Assembly (NCBI GenBank): GCA_003557565.1
Contig: PWOG01000018.1
Coordinates: forward strand, 1-9,717
Direction of reading: 5' to 3'
Origin: Desulfobulbaceae bacterium
Lineage (GTDB): Bacteria > Desulfobacterota > Desulfobulbia > Desulfobulbales > Desulfurivibrionaceae
DNA: 9,717 nt
Positions within the stretch are counted from its first letter, which is position 1; every line of letters begins with the position of its first letter. Shown in pieces: positions 1-6,842 of the stretch. The position numbers were made by a program, and so were the translations under genes. The notes beneath the pieces are model-generated. The model saw only the letters and a program-made list of their open reading frames with translations. It was not told the DNA's origin and did not search any database.

Positions 1-122
1 CGGCCCGGTTGCAGCACTTGACGATATTGTGCACCGCAGTGACCAGGCCGGTGACGATGTGCACATCGTCACCGGCCTGGTCACTGCGGTGCACAATATC
101 GTCAAGTGCTGCAACCGGGCCG
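1..122. repeat. Perfect 61-bp-arm inverted repeat at the window edge
   Basis: Bases 1-61 are the exact reverse complement of bases 62-122, with no spacer and no mismatch, centred between 61 and 62. The right arm is ordinary ftsA coding sequence. The left arm translates in frame, but its residues do not resemble the FtsA region that should precede the conserved VHIVTG segment. The centre (53-70) is itself an 18-bp palindrome, a plausible seed for fold-back priming or a chimeric read. The repeat runs right up to the edge, as expected for an assembly or amplification artefact at a contig end. A genuine 122-bp cruciform inside an essential gene is the less likely alternative. Confidence 0.95.
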
Positions 123-823
123 GACTCAACGTCGCCGACGTGGTCCTGGAACCACTGGCTTCCGCCGAGGCGGTCATGACCAGGGAAGAAATGGAACTGG
201 GGGTGGGGCTGTTGGATATCGGCGGCGGCACCTCGGATCTGGCGGTTTTTGCCGGCGGTACCATCAAGCACTCTTTTGTGCTGGGCCTGGGCGGACATAA
301 TCTGACCAACGATCTTTCCGTGGGTTTGCGCACTCCGCTCAAGGAGGCCGAACGGCTCAAGGAGGAATACGGTTGCGCCCTGGCCTCGATGATCGACAAG
401 GACCAGATCATCGAAGTCCCCAGTGTGGGGGGGCGCAAGTCAAGGCGCCTTTCCCGCCGGGTAATGGGCGAGATCCTGGAACCGCGGATGGAGGAGATGC
501 TGACCCTGATCAACCAGGAACTCATCGACTCCCGTTACAAGGAACTGGTCAATGCCGGTATGGTCTTGACCGGCGGCACCGCCATGTTGGAACATATAGA
601 AGAGCTTGCCGAGCAGATATTCGATCTGCCGGTGCGGGTCGGTTATCCCGAAAACGTCGAAGGCCTGGATGAAATGATTGATTCTCCCCAGTGGGCCACG
701 GCGGTGGGGCTGTTGATTTACGGCTCCCGGCACGATCCGGCCACCGGGTTCGGCGCCCGTTCCGGGCGCATGTTCAGCCGGCTGGGCAGCCGGATGAAGG
801 AGTGGTTCAAAAGAATAGTTTAA
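56..823 (+). CDS. ftsA: Cell division protein FtsA, C-terminal part (5' end missing or corrupted)
   Basis: FtsA is an actin-like ATPase that tethers FtsZ polymers to the cytoplasmic membrane and recruits later divisome proteins. The fragment starts at the family segment VHIVTG and continues through the phosphate-binding DIGGGTSDLAVF (about 215-250), the EVPSVGG stretch and the second nucleotide-binding motif VLTGG (about 562-580). It ends in a basic amphipathic helix with MKEWFKRIV, the expected membrane-targeting tail. About 255 residues are present, where whole FtsA proteins have around 410-420, so roughly the N-terminal third is absent. The frame stays open to base 2 and contains a GTG at 29, but those bases belong to the inverted repeat and should not be taken as a true start. 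ftsZ follows after 72 nt, the classic ftsA-ftsZ order. Identity is secure; only the 5' boundary is uncertain. Confidence 0.93.
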   Translation, partial: DVHIVTGLVTAVHNIVKCCNRAGLNVADVVLEPLASAEAVMTREEMELGVGLLDIGGGTSDLAVFAGGTIKHSFVLGLGGHNLTNDLSVGLRTPLKEAERLKEEYGCALASMIDKDQIIEVPSVGGRKSRRLSRRVMGEILEPRMEEMLTLINQELIDSRYKELVNAGMVLTGGTAMLEHIEELAEQIFDLPVRVGYPENVEGLDEMIDSPQWATAVGLLIYGSRHDPATGFGARSGRMFSRLGSRMKEWFKRIV

Positions 824-895
824 GCTCTGAACCGGCCGGCGATCGGTTCGGGGGAAGTTGATAATCCCAGGGACACCAGCACAAGGGGGCAGGTT

Positions 896-2056
896 ATGTC
901 TTTTAAATTAGCGGAAACGGAATCGCGAGCGAGGATCAAGGTGGTCGGCGTCGGCGGCGGCGGCGGCAACGCGGTCAACACCATGGTCGAAAGCGGGTTG
1001 ACGGGGGTTGAGTTCATCAACGCCAATACCGACATGCAGGCCCTGGAGCGTTCCAAGGCCGATGTCCGCCTGCAGCTGGGGCCCAACCAGGCCAAGGGCC
1101 TGGGGGCTGGGGCCAAGCCCGAAGTGGGCCGGGATGCTGCGGAGGAGTCCATCGACGAACTCCGCAAGCTGCTGGAGGATACCGACATGGTCTTTGTAAC
1201 CGCGGGCCTGGGCGGCGGTACCGGCACCGGTGGAGCTCCCGTCGTGGCCAAGGTGGCCAAGGAGATGGGGGCGCTCACCGTGGGGGTGGTCACCAAGCCC
1301 TTTGCTTTCGAGGGCAAAACCCGGATGAGAAACGCCGATGAGGGGTGGAAGGAGCTCAAAGCCCATGTGGACACCATTATCACCATCCCCAATGATCGCC
1401 TGATCTCCATGGCCCAGAAGGGCACCCGTTTCATCGAGGGAATGAAGATGGCCGACGATGTACTGGTCCAGGCGGTCAAGGGGATAACCGACCTGATCAA
1501 CCTGCCCGGTTATATCAACCCGGACTTTGCCGATGTGCGCACGGTCATGAATGAAATGGGGCCGGCCCTGATGGGCGCCGGCCAGGGGGTTGGTGAAAAC
1601 CGGGCCAGCGAGGCGGTAAGCATGGCCATCGCCAGCCCCCTGCTTCAGGACATCAGTATCGACGGGGCCAAGGGCGTGCTGGTAAATATTTCCGCCCGCC
1701 AGGATACTCTGACCATGGCTGAGGTAACCGAAGCGACCACCAAGATTTATGACGAGGTACACGAGGACGCCAATATCATCCTCGGGATCATCTTCGATGA
1801 CAACCTGGGCGACGAGTTGCGGGTAACGGTGATCGCCACCGGTATCCGGGCCATTGAGGATTACGATGACGTCTCGGATAAGATCCGGCCCCTGGCCGCC
1901 GGTACAAAGAAGGAGGCCCGGGCCCAGACCCTGCCCATGAGCGGCAAAAACAGCGGCGGACGCGAGGCTGCGGGCAAAGGCGGGCGCAAGGCCTTTCCCT
2001 CGCTGATAGATGAGGATTTTGACCGCCCCACCTTTCTGCGTAAAAATGAAAGCTGA
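896..2056 (+). CDS. ftsZ: Cell division protein FtsZ
   Basis: FtsZ is a tubulin-like GTPase that polymerises into the cytokinetic Z ring at midcell. The 386-residue product has the usual length. It shows the glycine-rich N-terminal GGGGGN (about residues 20-25), the tubulin signature GGGTGTG (106-112), the synergy or T7 loop NPDFADVRT (208-216) with the catalytic aspartates that complete the neighbouring subunit's GTP site, and the ELRVTVIATGI segment of the C-terminal domain. A short basic linker rich in Gly, Lys and Arg leads to the conserved C-terminal peptide DRPTFLRK (376-383), which binds FtsA and other partners. The ATG at 896 has a purine-rich AAGGGG at 883-888 as ribosome binding site and gives the expected short N-terminal extension. 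The next gene begins 12 nt after the stop, suggesting cotranscription. Nothing appears degraded. Confidence 0.98.
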   Translation: MSFKLAETESRARIKVVGVGGGGGNAVNTMVESGLTGVEFINANTDMQALERSKADVRLQLGPNQAKGLGAGAKPEVGRDAAEESIDELRKLLEDTDMVFVTAGLGGGTGTGGAPVVAKVAKEMGALTVGVVTKPFAFEGKTRMRNADEGWKELKAHVDTIITIPNDRLISMAQKGTRFIEGMKMADDVLVQAVKGITDLINLPGYINPDFADVRTVMNEMGPALMGAGQGVGENRASEAVSMAIASPLLQDISIDGAKGVLVNISARQDTLTMAEVTEATTKIYDEVHEDANIILGIIFDDNLGDELRVTVIATGIRAIEDYDDVSDKIRPLAAGTKKEARAQTLPMSGKNSGGREAAGKGGRKAFPSLIDEDFDRPTFLRKNES

Positions 2057-2068
2057 CGGCGGCCGCTG

Positions 2069-3817
2069 ATGGCTTCCCACCGTCCGCGCCGGACCCGCGA
2101 TCGCCGGCGGGAGTCGTCGCCCCCCGACCTCCTGCGCGGTGAGAAGGGAACCTGGCGCCAGAAATGGGGTCACCGCCTGCCGGTGGCCCTTGTTTTTCCC
2201 AGTACTTACGCCGTCGCCACCTCCAATCTGGGTCTGCAGCTGGTATATGACCTGCTCAATGAACACCCCCTGATCCTGGCCGAGCGGTTTGTGCTGCCAG
2301 CCGGCGGCGCCGCCCCCCGCTCCCTGGAATCGAACCGGCCGCTGGGCGATTTCGCCCTGATCTGCTATTCCCTGTCCTTTGAGGGCGATACCCTGAATCT
2401 GCTGCGGCTTTTGGCCGCCGGCGGGATTGAGCTCCAGGCGGCCCGGCGCGGGGAAAAACATCCACTGGTAATCGGCGGCGGGGTGGGAGCCTGGATGAAC
2501 CCGGAACCCATGGCTCCGGCCACGGACCTCTTTCTCATTGGCGAAGCTGAGGCGCTCCTGCCCGCCGTGCTTGACCGGCTGGCGGCCCATTGTGCCGGCG
2601 AACACCGGCGCCAAGCCCTGTTGTATGATCTGGCCGCCAACTTTGCCGGTTGTTATGCCCCGGGGTTTTATACCCCGAGCTACCACCCCGATGGCCGTTT
2701 GGCCCGGATTGACGCAGAGCCCGGAATGCCGTCAAGGATCAGCCCGGTGCTGTTGAACAATCCGGAAGTAGCCGGTTATTCCCGGTTGCTCAGTCCCGCC
2801 GCCGAGTTCAGCGACCTGTTCGTGGTGGAACTGGGGCGCGGTTGCAGCCGGGCTTGCCGGTTCTGCGCCGCCGGTTTCATCTACCGCCCACCCCGGCTCT
2901 GGTCGCCGGCGGCCATCGGCGCCGCCCTGGATCGCCGGCCCGAGGAGATCAGCAGGGTGGGGCTGCTGGGCATGGAAATGGCCGACCCCGATACTTTGAC
3001 CGAGATCAGCCGGCGGATCGCCGACGCCGGATGCCAGCTCTCCTTTTCTTCCCTGCGGGCCGATGCCCTGACCCCGGAACTGTTGCAGCTGCTGGCGCAA
3101 AGCAGGGTGAAAACGGCGGTCCTGGCCCCCGACGGGGCATCGGAAAGACTGCGGCGGATCATTAACAAAAACCTGGCCGAGGCGGACATTTTGCAGGCCT
3201 CCGAAGCCCTGGCCGGCATCGGTATCCGCACCATCAAACTCTACTGCATGATCGGCCTGCCCGGCGAGGAGGATGCCGATCTGCAGGAACTGGTGGATAT
3301 GATCGGCAAAATGCGCCGCCGCCTGCTGGCCTTGGGCCGATCCCGGGGCTGGCTCACCGAAGTCCAGCTCAGCGTCAGCTCCTTTGTCCCCAAGCCCTGG
3401 ACCCCGTTTCAGTATCACCCTTTTGCCGGTATCACCGTGCTGCGCCGCCGCCTGAAGTTGCTGCGGTCCAGGCTGCGGGCCGAGGCCAATGTCAGGCTCA
3501 GCGCTGAATCTCCTGAACATGCTTACTGGCAGGCCATTTTGGCGCGGGGTGATCGCCGTCTGGGCCAGGCCCTGCTGACCCTGGCCACCGGCGAGGAAGA
3601 GGGCGGTCCCTGGCGTTCGCTGGCGGTGCTGGGCTGTGACCCCGAATGGTATGCCTGCCGGACCCGGGGGGCCGACGAACTGTTGCCCTGGGAAATTATT
3701 GCACCCGGGATCAAGCCCGGTTACCTTTTCAAGGAGTATCAACGGGCCCTGGCCGGTGGCTCCACCGAACCCTGCCGGGTGCAAAGCTGTAGACGTTGCG
3801 GAGTGTGCGGTGGTTGA
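2069..3817 (+). CDS. Radical SAM protein with N-terminal B12-binding-like domain (TIGR03960-like)
   Basis: The 582-residue product has an N-terminal Rossmann-like, B12-binding-type region (about residues 35-180: FPSTYAVATSNLGLQ, SNRPLGDF, VIGGGVGAWMNPEP, LIGEAEALLP). A radical SAM core follows, with the cluster motif CxxxCxxC at C259, C263 and C266 (GCSRACRFC), which should hold the SAM-binding [4Fe-4S] centre. The tail carries a second cysteine group at C569, C574, C577 and C580 that could bind zinc or another cluster. This order matches the family named TIGR03960 (uncharacterised radical SAM protein). In many bacteria that family is fused or adjacent to a DUF2344 (TIGR03936) domain, which is missing here. 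The classical cobalamin-ligand DxHxxG is not evident, so B12 binding is unproven. The substrate is unknown. The ATG at 2069 lies 12 nt after the ftsZ stop and lacks a clear Shine-Dalgarno, so translational coupling to ftsZ is likely. The stop overlaps the start of the kinase gene. Confidence 0.85.
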   Translation: MASHRPRRTRDRRRESSPPDLLRGEKGTWRQKWGHRLPVALVFPSTYAVATSNLGLQLVYDLLNEHPLILAERFVLPAGGAAPRSLESNRPLGDFALICYSLSFEGDTLNLLRLLAAGGIELQAARRGEKHPLVIGGGVGAWMNPEPMAPATDLFLIGEAEALLPAVLDRLAAHCAGEHRRQALLYDLAANFAGCYAPGFYTPSYHPDGRLARIDAEPGMPSRISPVLLNNPEVAGYSRLLSPAAEFSDLFVVELGRGCSRACRFCAAGFIYRPPRLWSPAAIGAALDRRPEEISRVGLLGMEMADPDTLTEISRRIADAGCQLSFSSLRADALTPELLQLLAQSRVKTAVLAPDGASERLRRIINKNLAEADILQASEALAGIGIRTIKLYCMIGLPGEEDADLQELVDMIGKMRRRLLALGRSRGWLTEVQLSVSSFVPKPWTPFQYHPFAGITVLRRRLKLLRSRLRAEANVRLSAESPEHAYWQAILARGDRRLGQALLTLATGEEEGGPWRSLAVLGCDPEWYACRTRGADELLPWEIIAPGIKPGYLFKEYQRALAGGSTEPCRVQSCRRCGVCGG

Positions 3818-5246
3818 CAACCAGCAAAAGCCGGGGAACGGTGAAGTGGCGGCCAAGAAACCATTCCGCCTGGTCAAGTTCTTCTCTTTTACCAGTTTGG
3901 TAGTGTTTCTGGTCTTCACCCTGGCCCTTTCCTGGCTGATTTCCAATTATGCCAAAAGAGTCCTGCTGGAGCGCAGTGAGGCCTACGCCCTGGTGGTGAC
4001 CGAAAATCTGAGCCACCAGGTGTTCCAGCAGTTCGTGGTGCCCACGGTGCTCCATTACGGCAGGATCGCCCTGCGAACCCCAGAGCAGCATCAGCTGCTG
4101 GACGCGGTGGTTCGCGACACCACTTACGGGATGCGGATCCAGACCGTAACCATCTACGACTCCCGGGAAAATATCATTTCCTACAGTACCGACAGTGAGA
4201 TGATCGGGAAAAAGGATGTGGGCGGCGAGGAGTATCAAAACGCCCTGGCCGGGGAAAGTGCATCACGGCTGGTCACCGAGGGTGGGCCCTGGGGGGTGTT
4301 GCCCTGGGTGACCCCCGCCACTTCCCAGCTGCATACCTACATTCCCTTCATCCAGTACACGCCTCTGGAAGACAAGCCCGATATCATCATGGGGGTGATC
4401 GAGGTGGTCCAGGACCTTTCCGAGGACATGGAGGCCATCGCCCGTTTTCAAGGGGCGGTGATATTGATTTCCATGCTGATTATGTCGTCGCTGTTCATTG
4501 TCCTGCGGGTTATCGTGGGCCGGGCCGAAGGGATCATGGAAAAACGGGCCGAGGAACGCCGGCGTCTGGAGCAGCAGCTGCACGACAGTGAAAAATTGGC
4601 CACCCTGGGGCGAATGGTGGCCTCGGTGTCCCACGAGATCAAGAATCCCCTGGGGATCATCCGCAGCACGGCGGCGATTTTGGGTAAACGGGTGCACCGG
4701 GAGGCTCCGGGCAATGAACACCTGGCCGAGATCATCGTCAATGAAACCGAGCGACTTGACGGGATTGTCCGGGAATTTCTCGATTTTGCCCGACCCCAGA
4801 CCCTGCGGAGTTCCCCGGAGTCAATCAACCAAGTAATGCGCCAGGCCCTGAACTTTTTGTCCGCAGAACTGGAAACCAGGGGGATCGCCACCTGTCTGGA
4901 ACTGGACGAGCAGCTGCCGCCGCTGGTTATGGACCGGGAACAGATTTACCGCGCCCTGCTGAATATCATGCTCAATGCCGTTCAGGCCATGCCCGAGGGA
5001 GGAACACTGACCCTGCGCAGCCGGCGGGACAAAAAGGTCCAGGTGGTGGAAATTGCCGACACCGGCGAAGGGATCAGGGAAGAAGACCGGGAGAAGATCT
5101 TCAATCCCTTTCATACCGACAGGCACCGGGGAACCGGCCTGGGACTGGCCATTGTCAAAAACATAATTGACGCCCATCGGGGGCGGATTGAAGTGGATAG
5201 TGAACCGGGAAGCGGGGCTTGTTTCCGGCTCATCTTCAGAAGCTAA
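3810..5246 (+). CDS. Membrane sensor histidine kinase (HisKA-HATPase), orphan in this window
   Basis: With the GTG at 3810 the product has 478 residues. TM1 (about 24-46) is followed by a ~165-residue extracytoplasmic region that looks like a PDC/Cache-type sensor (TVTIYDSRENIISYSTD), then TM2 (about 215-235) and a short charged coiled coil. The HisKA domain has the H box SHEIKNPLG with phospho-acceptor H275. The ATPase domain shows the N box NIMLNAVQ (N385, N389), G1 DTGEGI (D417), the F box IFNPFHT and G2 GTGLGLAIVK (from G441). The architecture resembles kinases that pair with NtrC-type regulators, but no response regulator is visible and the next gene is convergent. GTG 3810 is preferred because GGAG (3800-3803) precedes it at normal spacing and the resulting 8-nt overlap with the radical SAM gene suggests coupling. 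GTG 3846, preceded by GGGGA, is an alternative. The open frame extends to 3636, but that part lies inside the radical SAM gene. The signal sensed is unknown. Confidence 0.92.
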   Translation: MVDNQQKPGNGEVAAKKPFRLVKFFSFTSLVVFLVFTLALSWLISNYAKRVLLERSEAYALVVTENLSHQVFQQFVVPTVLHYGRIALRTPEQHQLLDAVVRDTTYGMRIQTVTIYDSRENIISYSTDSEMIGKKDVGGEEYQNALAGESASRLVTEGGPWGVLPWVTPATSQLHTYIPFIQYTPLEDKPDIIMGVIEVVQDLSEDMEAIARFQGAVILISMLIMSSLFIVLRVIVGRAEGIMEKRAEERRRLEQQLHDSEKLATLGRMVASVSHEIKNPLGIIRSTAAILGKRVHREAPGNEHLAEIIVNETERLDGIVREFLDFARPQTLRSSPESINQVMRQALNFLSAELETRGIATCLELDEQLPPLVMDREQIYRALLNIMLNAVQAMPEGGTLTLRSRRDKKVQVVEIADTGEGIREEDREKIFNPFHTDRHRGTGLGLAIVKNIIDAHRGRIEVDSEPGSGACFRLIFRS

Positions 5247-5256
5247 GGGGGAAGAG

Positions 5257-5304
5257 GCCAGGGCTTGAAGGGCCGGCGGGTAAATGTACAGCCCCCGCCC
5301 TGGC
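5257..5304. other. Inverted repeat in the convergent intergenic gap
   Basis: GCCAGGGC (5257-5264) and GCCCTGGC (5297-5304) form a perfect 8-bp stem around a GC-rich 32-nt interior, which offers a competing GGCGGG/CCCGCC pairing. It lies between the convergent kinase and YkgJ-family genes, where transcription from both sides must end. No T-tract follows on either strand, so it is not a standard intrinsic terminator. It might serve as a transcript 3'-end stabiliser. Confidence 0.35.
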
Positions 5305-5341
5305 GCTTTCCGGGCAAACCTGTAATTGGGTTGCCTGTGCT

Positions 5342-6310
5342 CTACTGTTTTGCGCCGGTGCGGCTTTTTTTGGCTTCCACGTCCCTCTTCAGGTCTTCGT
5401 GGTCCTTGAGCAGTTCCTTGTAGGTTTCCTCGGCCCGCTGTTCGGCCTCGGCTCGTTCCTTTTTCATCTGTTCCATCTTCTCTTTGAGCCTTTCTTCCCG
5501 GACTTTGAGGCTTGAGTCGCGGATGCCGAACATGGTGGCGGCCAGGAAGCGGAAGGCAAAGCGCATCAGTTCCACATCGTCTTCGCGCAGCTTTTGCTGG
5601 GTGGCGTCATCGAGCTCGTAGGAGGAGAGAAAAGATTCGCTGAAGACCATGTCCCGGAACTTGTCCAGGTCGGTGCTGGCCATAAAGAAGATCCGCTTGG
5701 CCTGCTCGCTCAAAGTGGCCTGGAGGCCAAATGACTTGCGGCGCATGACCAGTTCCATCCATTCCTTGTTCATCTCGTCGGATTCATCGATACCCTGATC
5801 GACCCGCCATTCCCGGATGGTTTGAACCTTGTCCTCTTCGTGGCCCTTGCAGTGATCCTCCTTGACCAGGAAGTAGAACTCCTCGGCCGGCGCGGTGTCC
5901 TCCTTTTTTTCGGGTGATTCCCGGAAGTAGGACATGCCCACCGGATAGTACCGGCAGGTGGTGGGGCGCTGTTCATAAATCGTGCAGCCTTCCTCGGTTA
6001 CAAAGGGGCAGCGGCCCTCTTCGTCAAGGTTGAGGCGGACGCCGGGTAGGTCGGTTTTCTCCAGATACACCGGGGTGGTAAAGCGCAGCAGAAATTCGTC
6101 GGCGGGCAGGTTGAGAGTCCGGCGGATGCGCAGGATATCGTAAGGCGTAAGAATTATATTGATGTTGCCGCAGCAGGCAGTGAAGCAAGAAACGCCGGGA
6201 TGGCAGCTGAACTGAAGCTTGCTGTCCAGGTTCAGTTTATGCGGCATGATGTTGCTCGGGTTGCGAGCAAAAAGAGTGGAGTTTTCCTGGTTTGATTCCT
6301 GGTTGCTCAT
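5342..6310 (-). CDS. YkgJ-family cysteine-cluster protein with C-terminal coiled coil
   Basis: The 322-residue product contains a YkgJ-type putative zinc- or iron-chelating domain (PF03692 type). Its cysteines are C36, C42, C46 and C47 (the CxxxxxCxxxCC group), then C101, C109 and C119 in CPFVTEEGC and RPTTCRYYPVG, plus C154: eight in all, enough for an Fe-S or other metal centre. The family's biochemical role is unsettled. The last ~60 residues are a highly charged Lys/Glu/Arg segment predicted to be coiled coil (KVREERLKEKMEQMKKER), beyond the usual compact domain. The start is set at 6310 because GAGGAAG on the minus strand lies 7 nt upstream of that ATG. A TTG at 6358 would add 16 unsupported residues. 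No signal peptide or membrane segment is seen, so a cytoplasmic protein is expected. It is transcribed divergently from aprBA and convergently with the kinase. Function in sulfur metabolism is not shown. Confidence 0.85.
   Translation of the reverse strand: MSNQESNQENSTLFARNPSNIMPHKLNLDSKLQFSCHPGVSCFTACCGNINIILTPYDILRIRRTLNLPADEFLLRFTTPVYLEKTDLPGVRLNLDEEGRCPFVTEEGCTIYEQRPTTCRYYPVGMSYFRESPEKKEDTAPAEEFYFLVKEDHCKGHEEDKVQTIREWRVDQGIDESDEMNKEWMELVMRRKSFGLQATLSEQAKRIFFMASTDLDKFRDMVFSESFLSSYELDDATQQKLREDDVELMRFAFRFLAATMFGIRDSSLKVREERLKEKMEQMKKERAEAEQRAEETYKELLKDHEDLKRDVEAKKSRTGAKQ
5354..5371 (+). terminator. Possible weak terminator for the kinase transcript
   Basis: A short hairpin, GCCG-GTG-CGGC (5354-5364), is followed directly by seven T residues (5365-5371) on the plus strand, about 110 nt after the kinase stop. 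The stem is only 4 bp. The element lies inside the 3' end of the convergent minus-strand gene, so it is a plausible but weak terminator and could be coincidental coding sequence. Confidence 0.3.
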
Positions 6311-6394
6311 GGTGTTGCTTCCTCGTAATGTTGTCGGGGTCTGCTGAACAGCCCGCAATGAAATGTGACCTTTGCGGCATAAATTTTAAAGTTG

Positions 6395-6426
6395 ACCGGC
6401 AGGTTTTTCATTGCCGGTGGCCACCG
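6395..6426. other. Overlapping hairpin and 12-bp palindrome in the YkgJ-gene leader
   Basis: ACCGGCA (6395-6401) and TGCCGGT (6412-6418) form a 7-bp stem with a 10-nt loop. The perfect palindrome CGGTGGCCACCG (6415-6426) overlaps its right arm, so the two structures are mutually exclusive. Both lie within the predicted leader of the minus-strand transcript and could be an operator site or a leader switch. No specific regulator is recognised. Confidence 0.35.
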
Positions 6427-6463
6427 TGGTCGTATAGTGACATTTATGAATTTTTAACCTTAA

Positions 6464-6492
6464 AAAATACCCACCATTGAGCAATGTGTCAA
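6464..6492 (-). promoter_or_regulatory. Sigma70-like promoter for the YkgJ-family gene
   Basis: On the minus strand, TTGACA (6492-6487) is separated by 17 nt from TATTTT (6469-6464). The -35 is perfect and the -10 matches consensus at 4 of 6 positions. Transcription would begin near 6457, leaving a leader of about 147 nt before the ATG at 6310. It is arranged back to back with the aprB promoter, with about 45 bp between the two -35 elements. Confidence 0.6.
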
Positions 6493-6537
6493 TTGTTAAA
6501 CCAAGTTTCATCCATGCGGCGGTGGGGAGTTTTTTTC

Positions 6538-6566
6538 TTGACATTTGCCGGGCGAAAAATTATACA
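6538..6566 (+). promoter_or_regulatory. Strong sigma70-type promoter for aprBA
   Basis: TTGACA (6538-6543) and TATACA (6561-6566) are separated by exactly 17 nt: a perfect -35 and a 5-of-6 -10. The spacer end and discriminator are AT-rich, and a run of T residues (6530-6536) precedes the -35. The start of transcription should be near 6573, giving a leader of about 270 nt before aprB. This is the best promoter in the window and fits the very high expression typical of aprBA in sulfate reducers. Confidence 0.8.
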
Positions 6567-6572
6567 ATCCAA

Positions 6573-6842
6573 AGTTAGAAAATATGAGCGCCCCTTCATT
6601 TTTCTGAAAAAAGTGGTTTTAATTCGCTCCTGGCAAGGTCTGCAGGTGTGCAACAGTGCTGATTTGCAGCTTGTAAATCCCGGCACTGTTGTGAAGCCCG
6701 GGTCCATTTTCCGGGGGCGGCTTTTATAACGGTTGTTTTTAAGTTCAAAACTGTGCAGAAAAAGGTGTCGTAGGTCAGGTCTTGCCAAGCTGGTGAGGCC
6801 CGGTCGACAAATTTCAAACTCAATTATTGAGGAGGTTAGTGA
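6573..6842 (+). promoter_or_regulatory. Long structured 5' leader of aprBA
   Basis: The stretch between the predicted transcription start and the aprB ATG has no credible gene. It contains an AT-rich hairpin bounded by GAGCG (6586-6590) and CGCTC (6625-6629). A strong two-part hairpin follows, with CAACAGTGC (6651-6659) pairing with GCACTGTTG (6683-6691) and, inside it, GATTT (6661-6665) pairing with AAATC (6675-6679). A GC-rich hairpin then uses CCGG (6698-6701) with CCGG (6711-6714) and is followed by TTTT at 6722-6725. The leader ends with the strong ribosome binding site GAGGAGG at 6829-6835. No known riboswitch class is recognised. mRNA stabilisation or attenuation are possible roles. 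Confidence 0.5.

Noticed and set aside
908..2686. 592-codon open frame on the minus strand across ftsZ and the radical SAM gene
   Set aside because: It lies antisense to two clearly conserved genes, its translation is low-complexity and rich in Gly, Gln and His, and it has no recognisable motif. It is a shadow of GC-rich coding bias.
3636..3809. Upstream extension of the histidine kinase frame
   Set aside because: This part lies inside the radical SAM coding region, is Pro/Gly-rich and lacks a ribosome binding site. GTG 3810 or 3846 is a better start.
2732..3946. 404-codon minus-strand open frame opposite the radical SAM and kinase genes
   Set aside because: Composition is Gln/Gly/Pro-rich with no domain, and it crosses the junction of two real plus-strand genes.
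6493..6510. Possible Rex or HcpR operator (TTGTTAA half-site) between the divergent promoters
   Set aside because: One half-site fits a Rex-like TTGTTAA, but the second half (AGTTTCA) does not match the inverted copy. The TTGTGAA at 6689-6695 is likewise a lone half-site and part of a leader hairpin.
6484..6729. Possible 81-residue plus-strand gene in the aprB upstream region
   Set aside because: It runs straight through the aprB promoter (6538-6566), has no ribosome binding site and resembles no protein. It is more likely non-coding control sequence.
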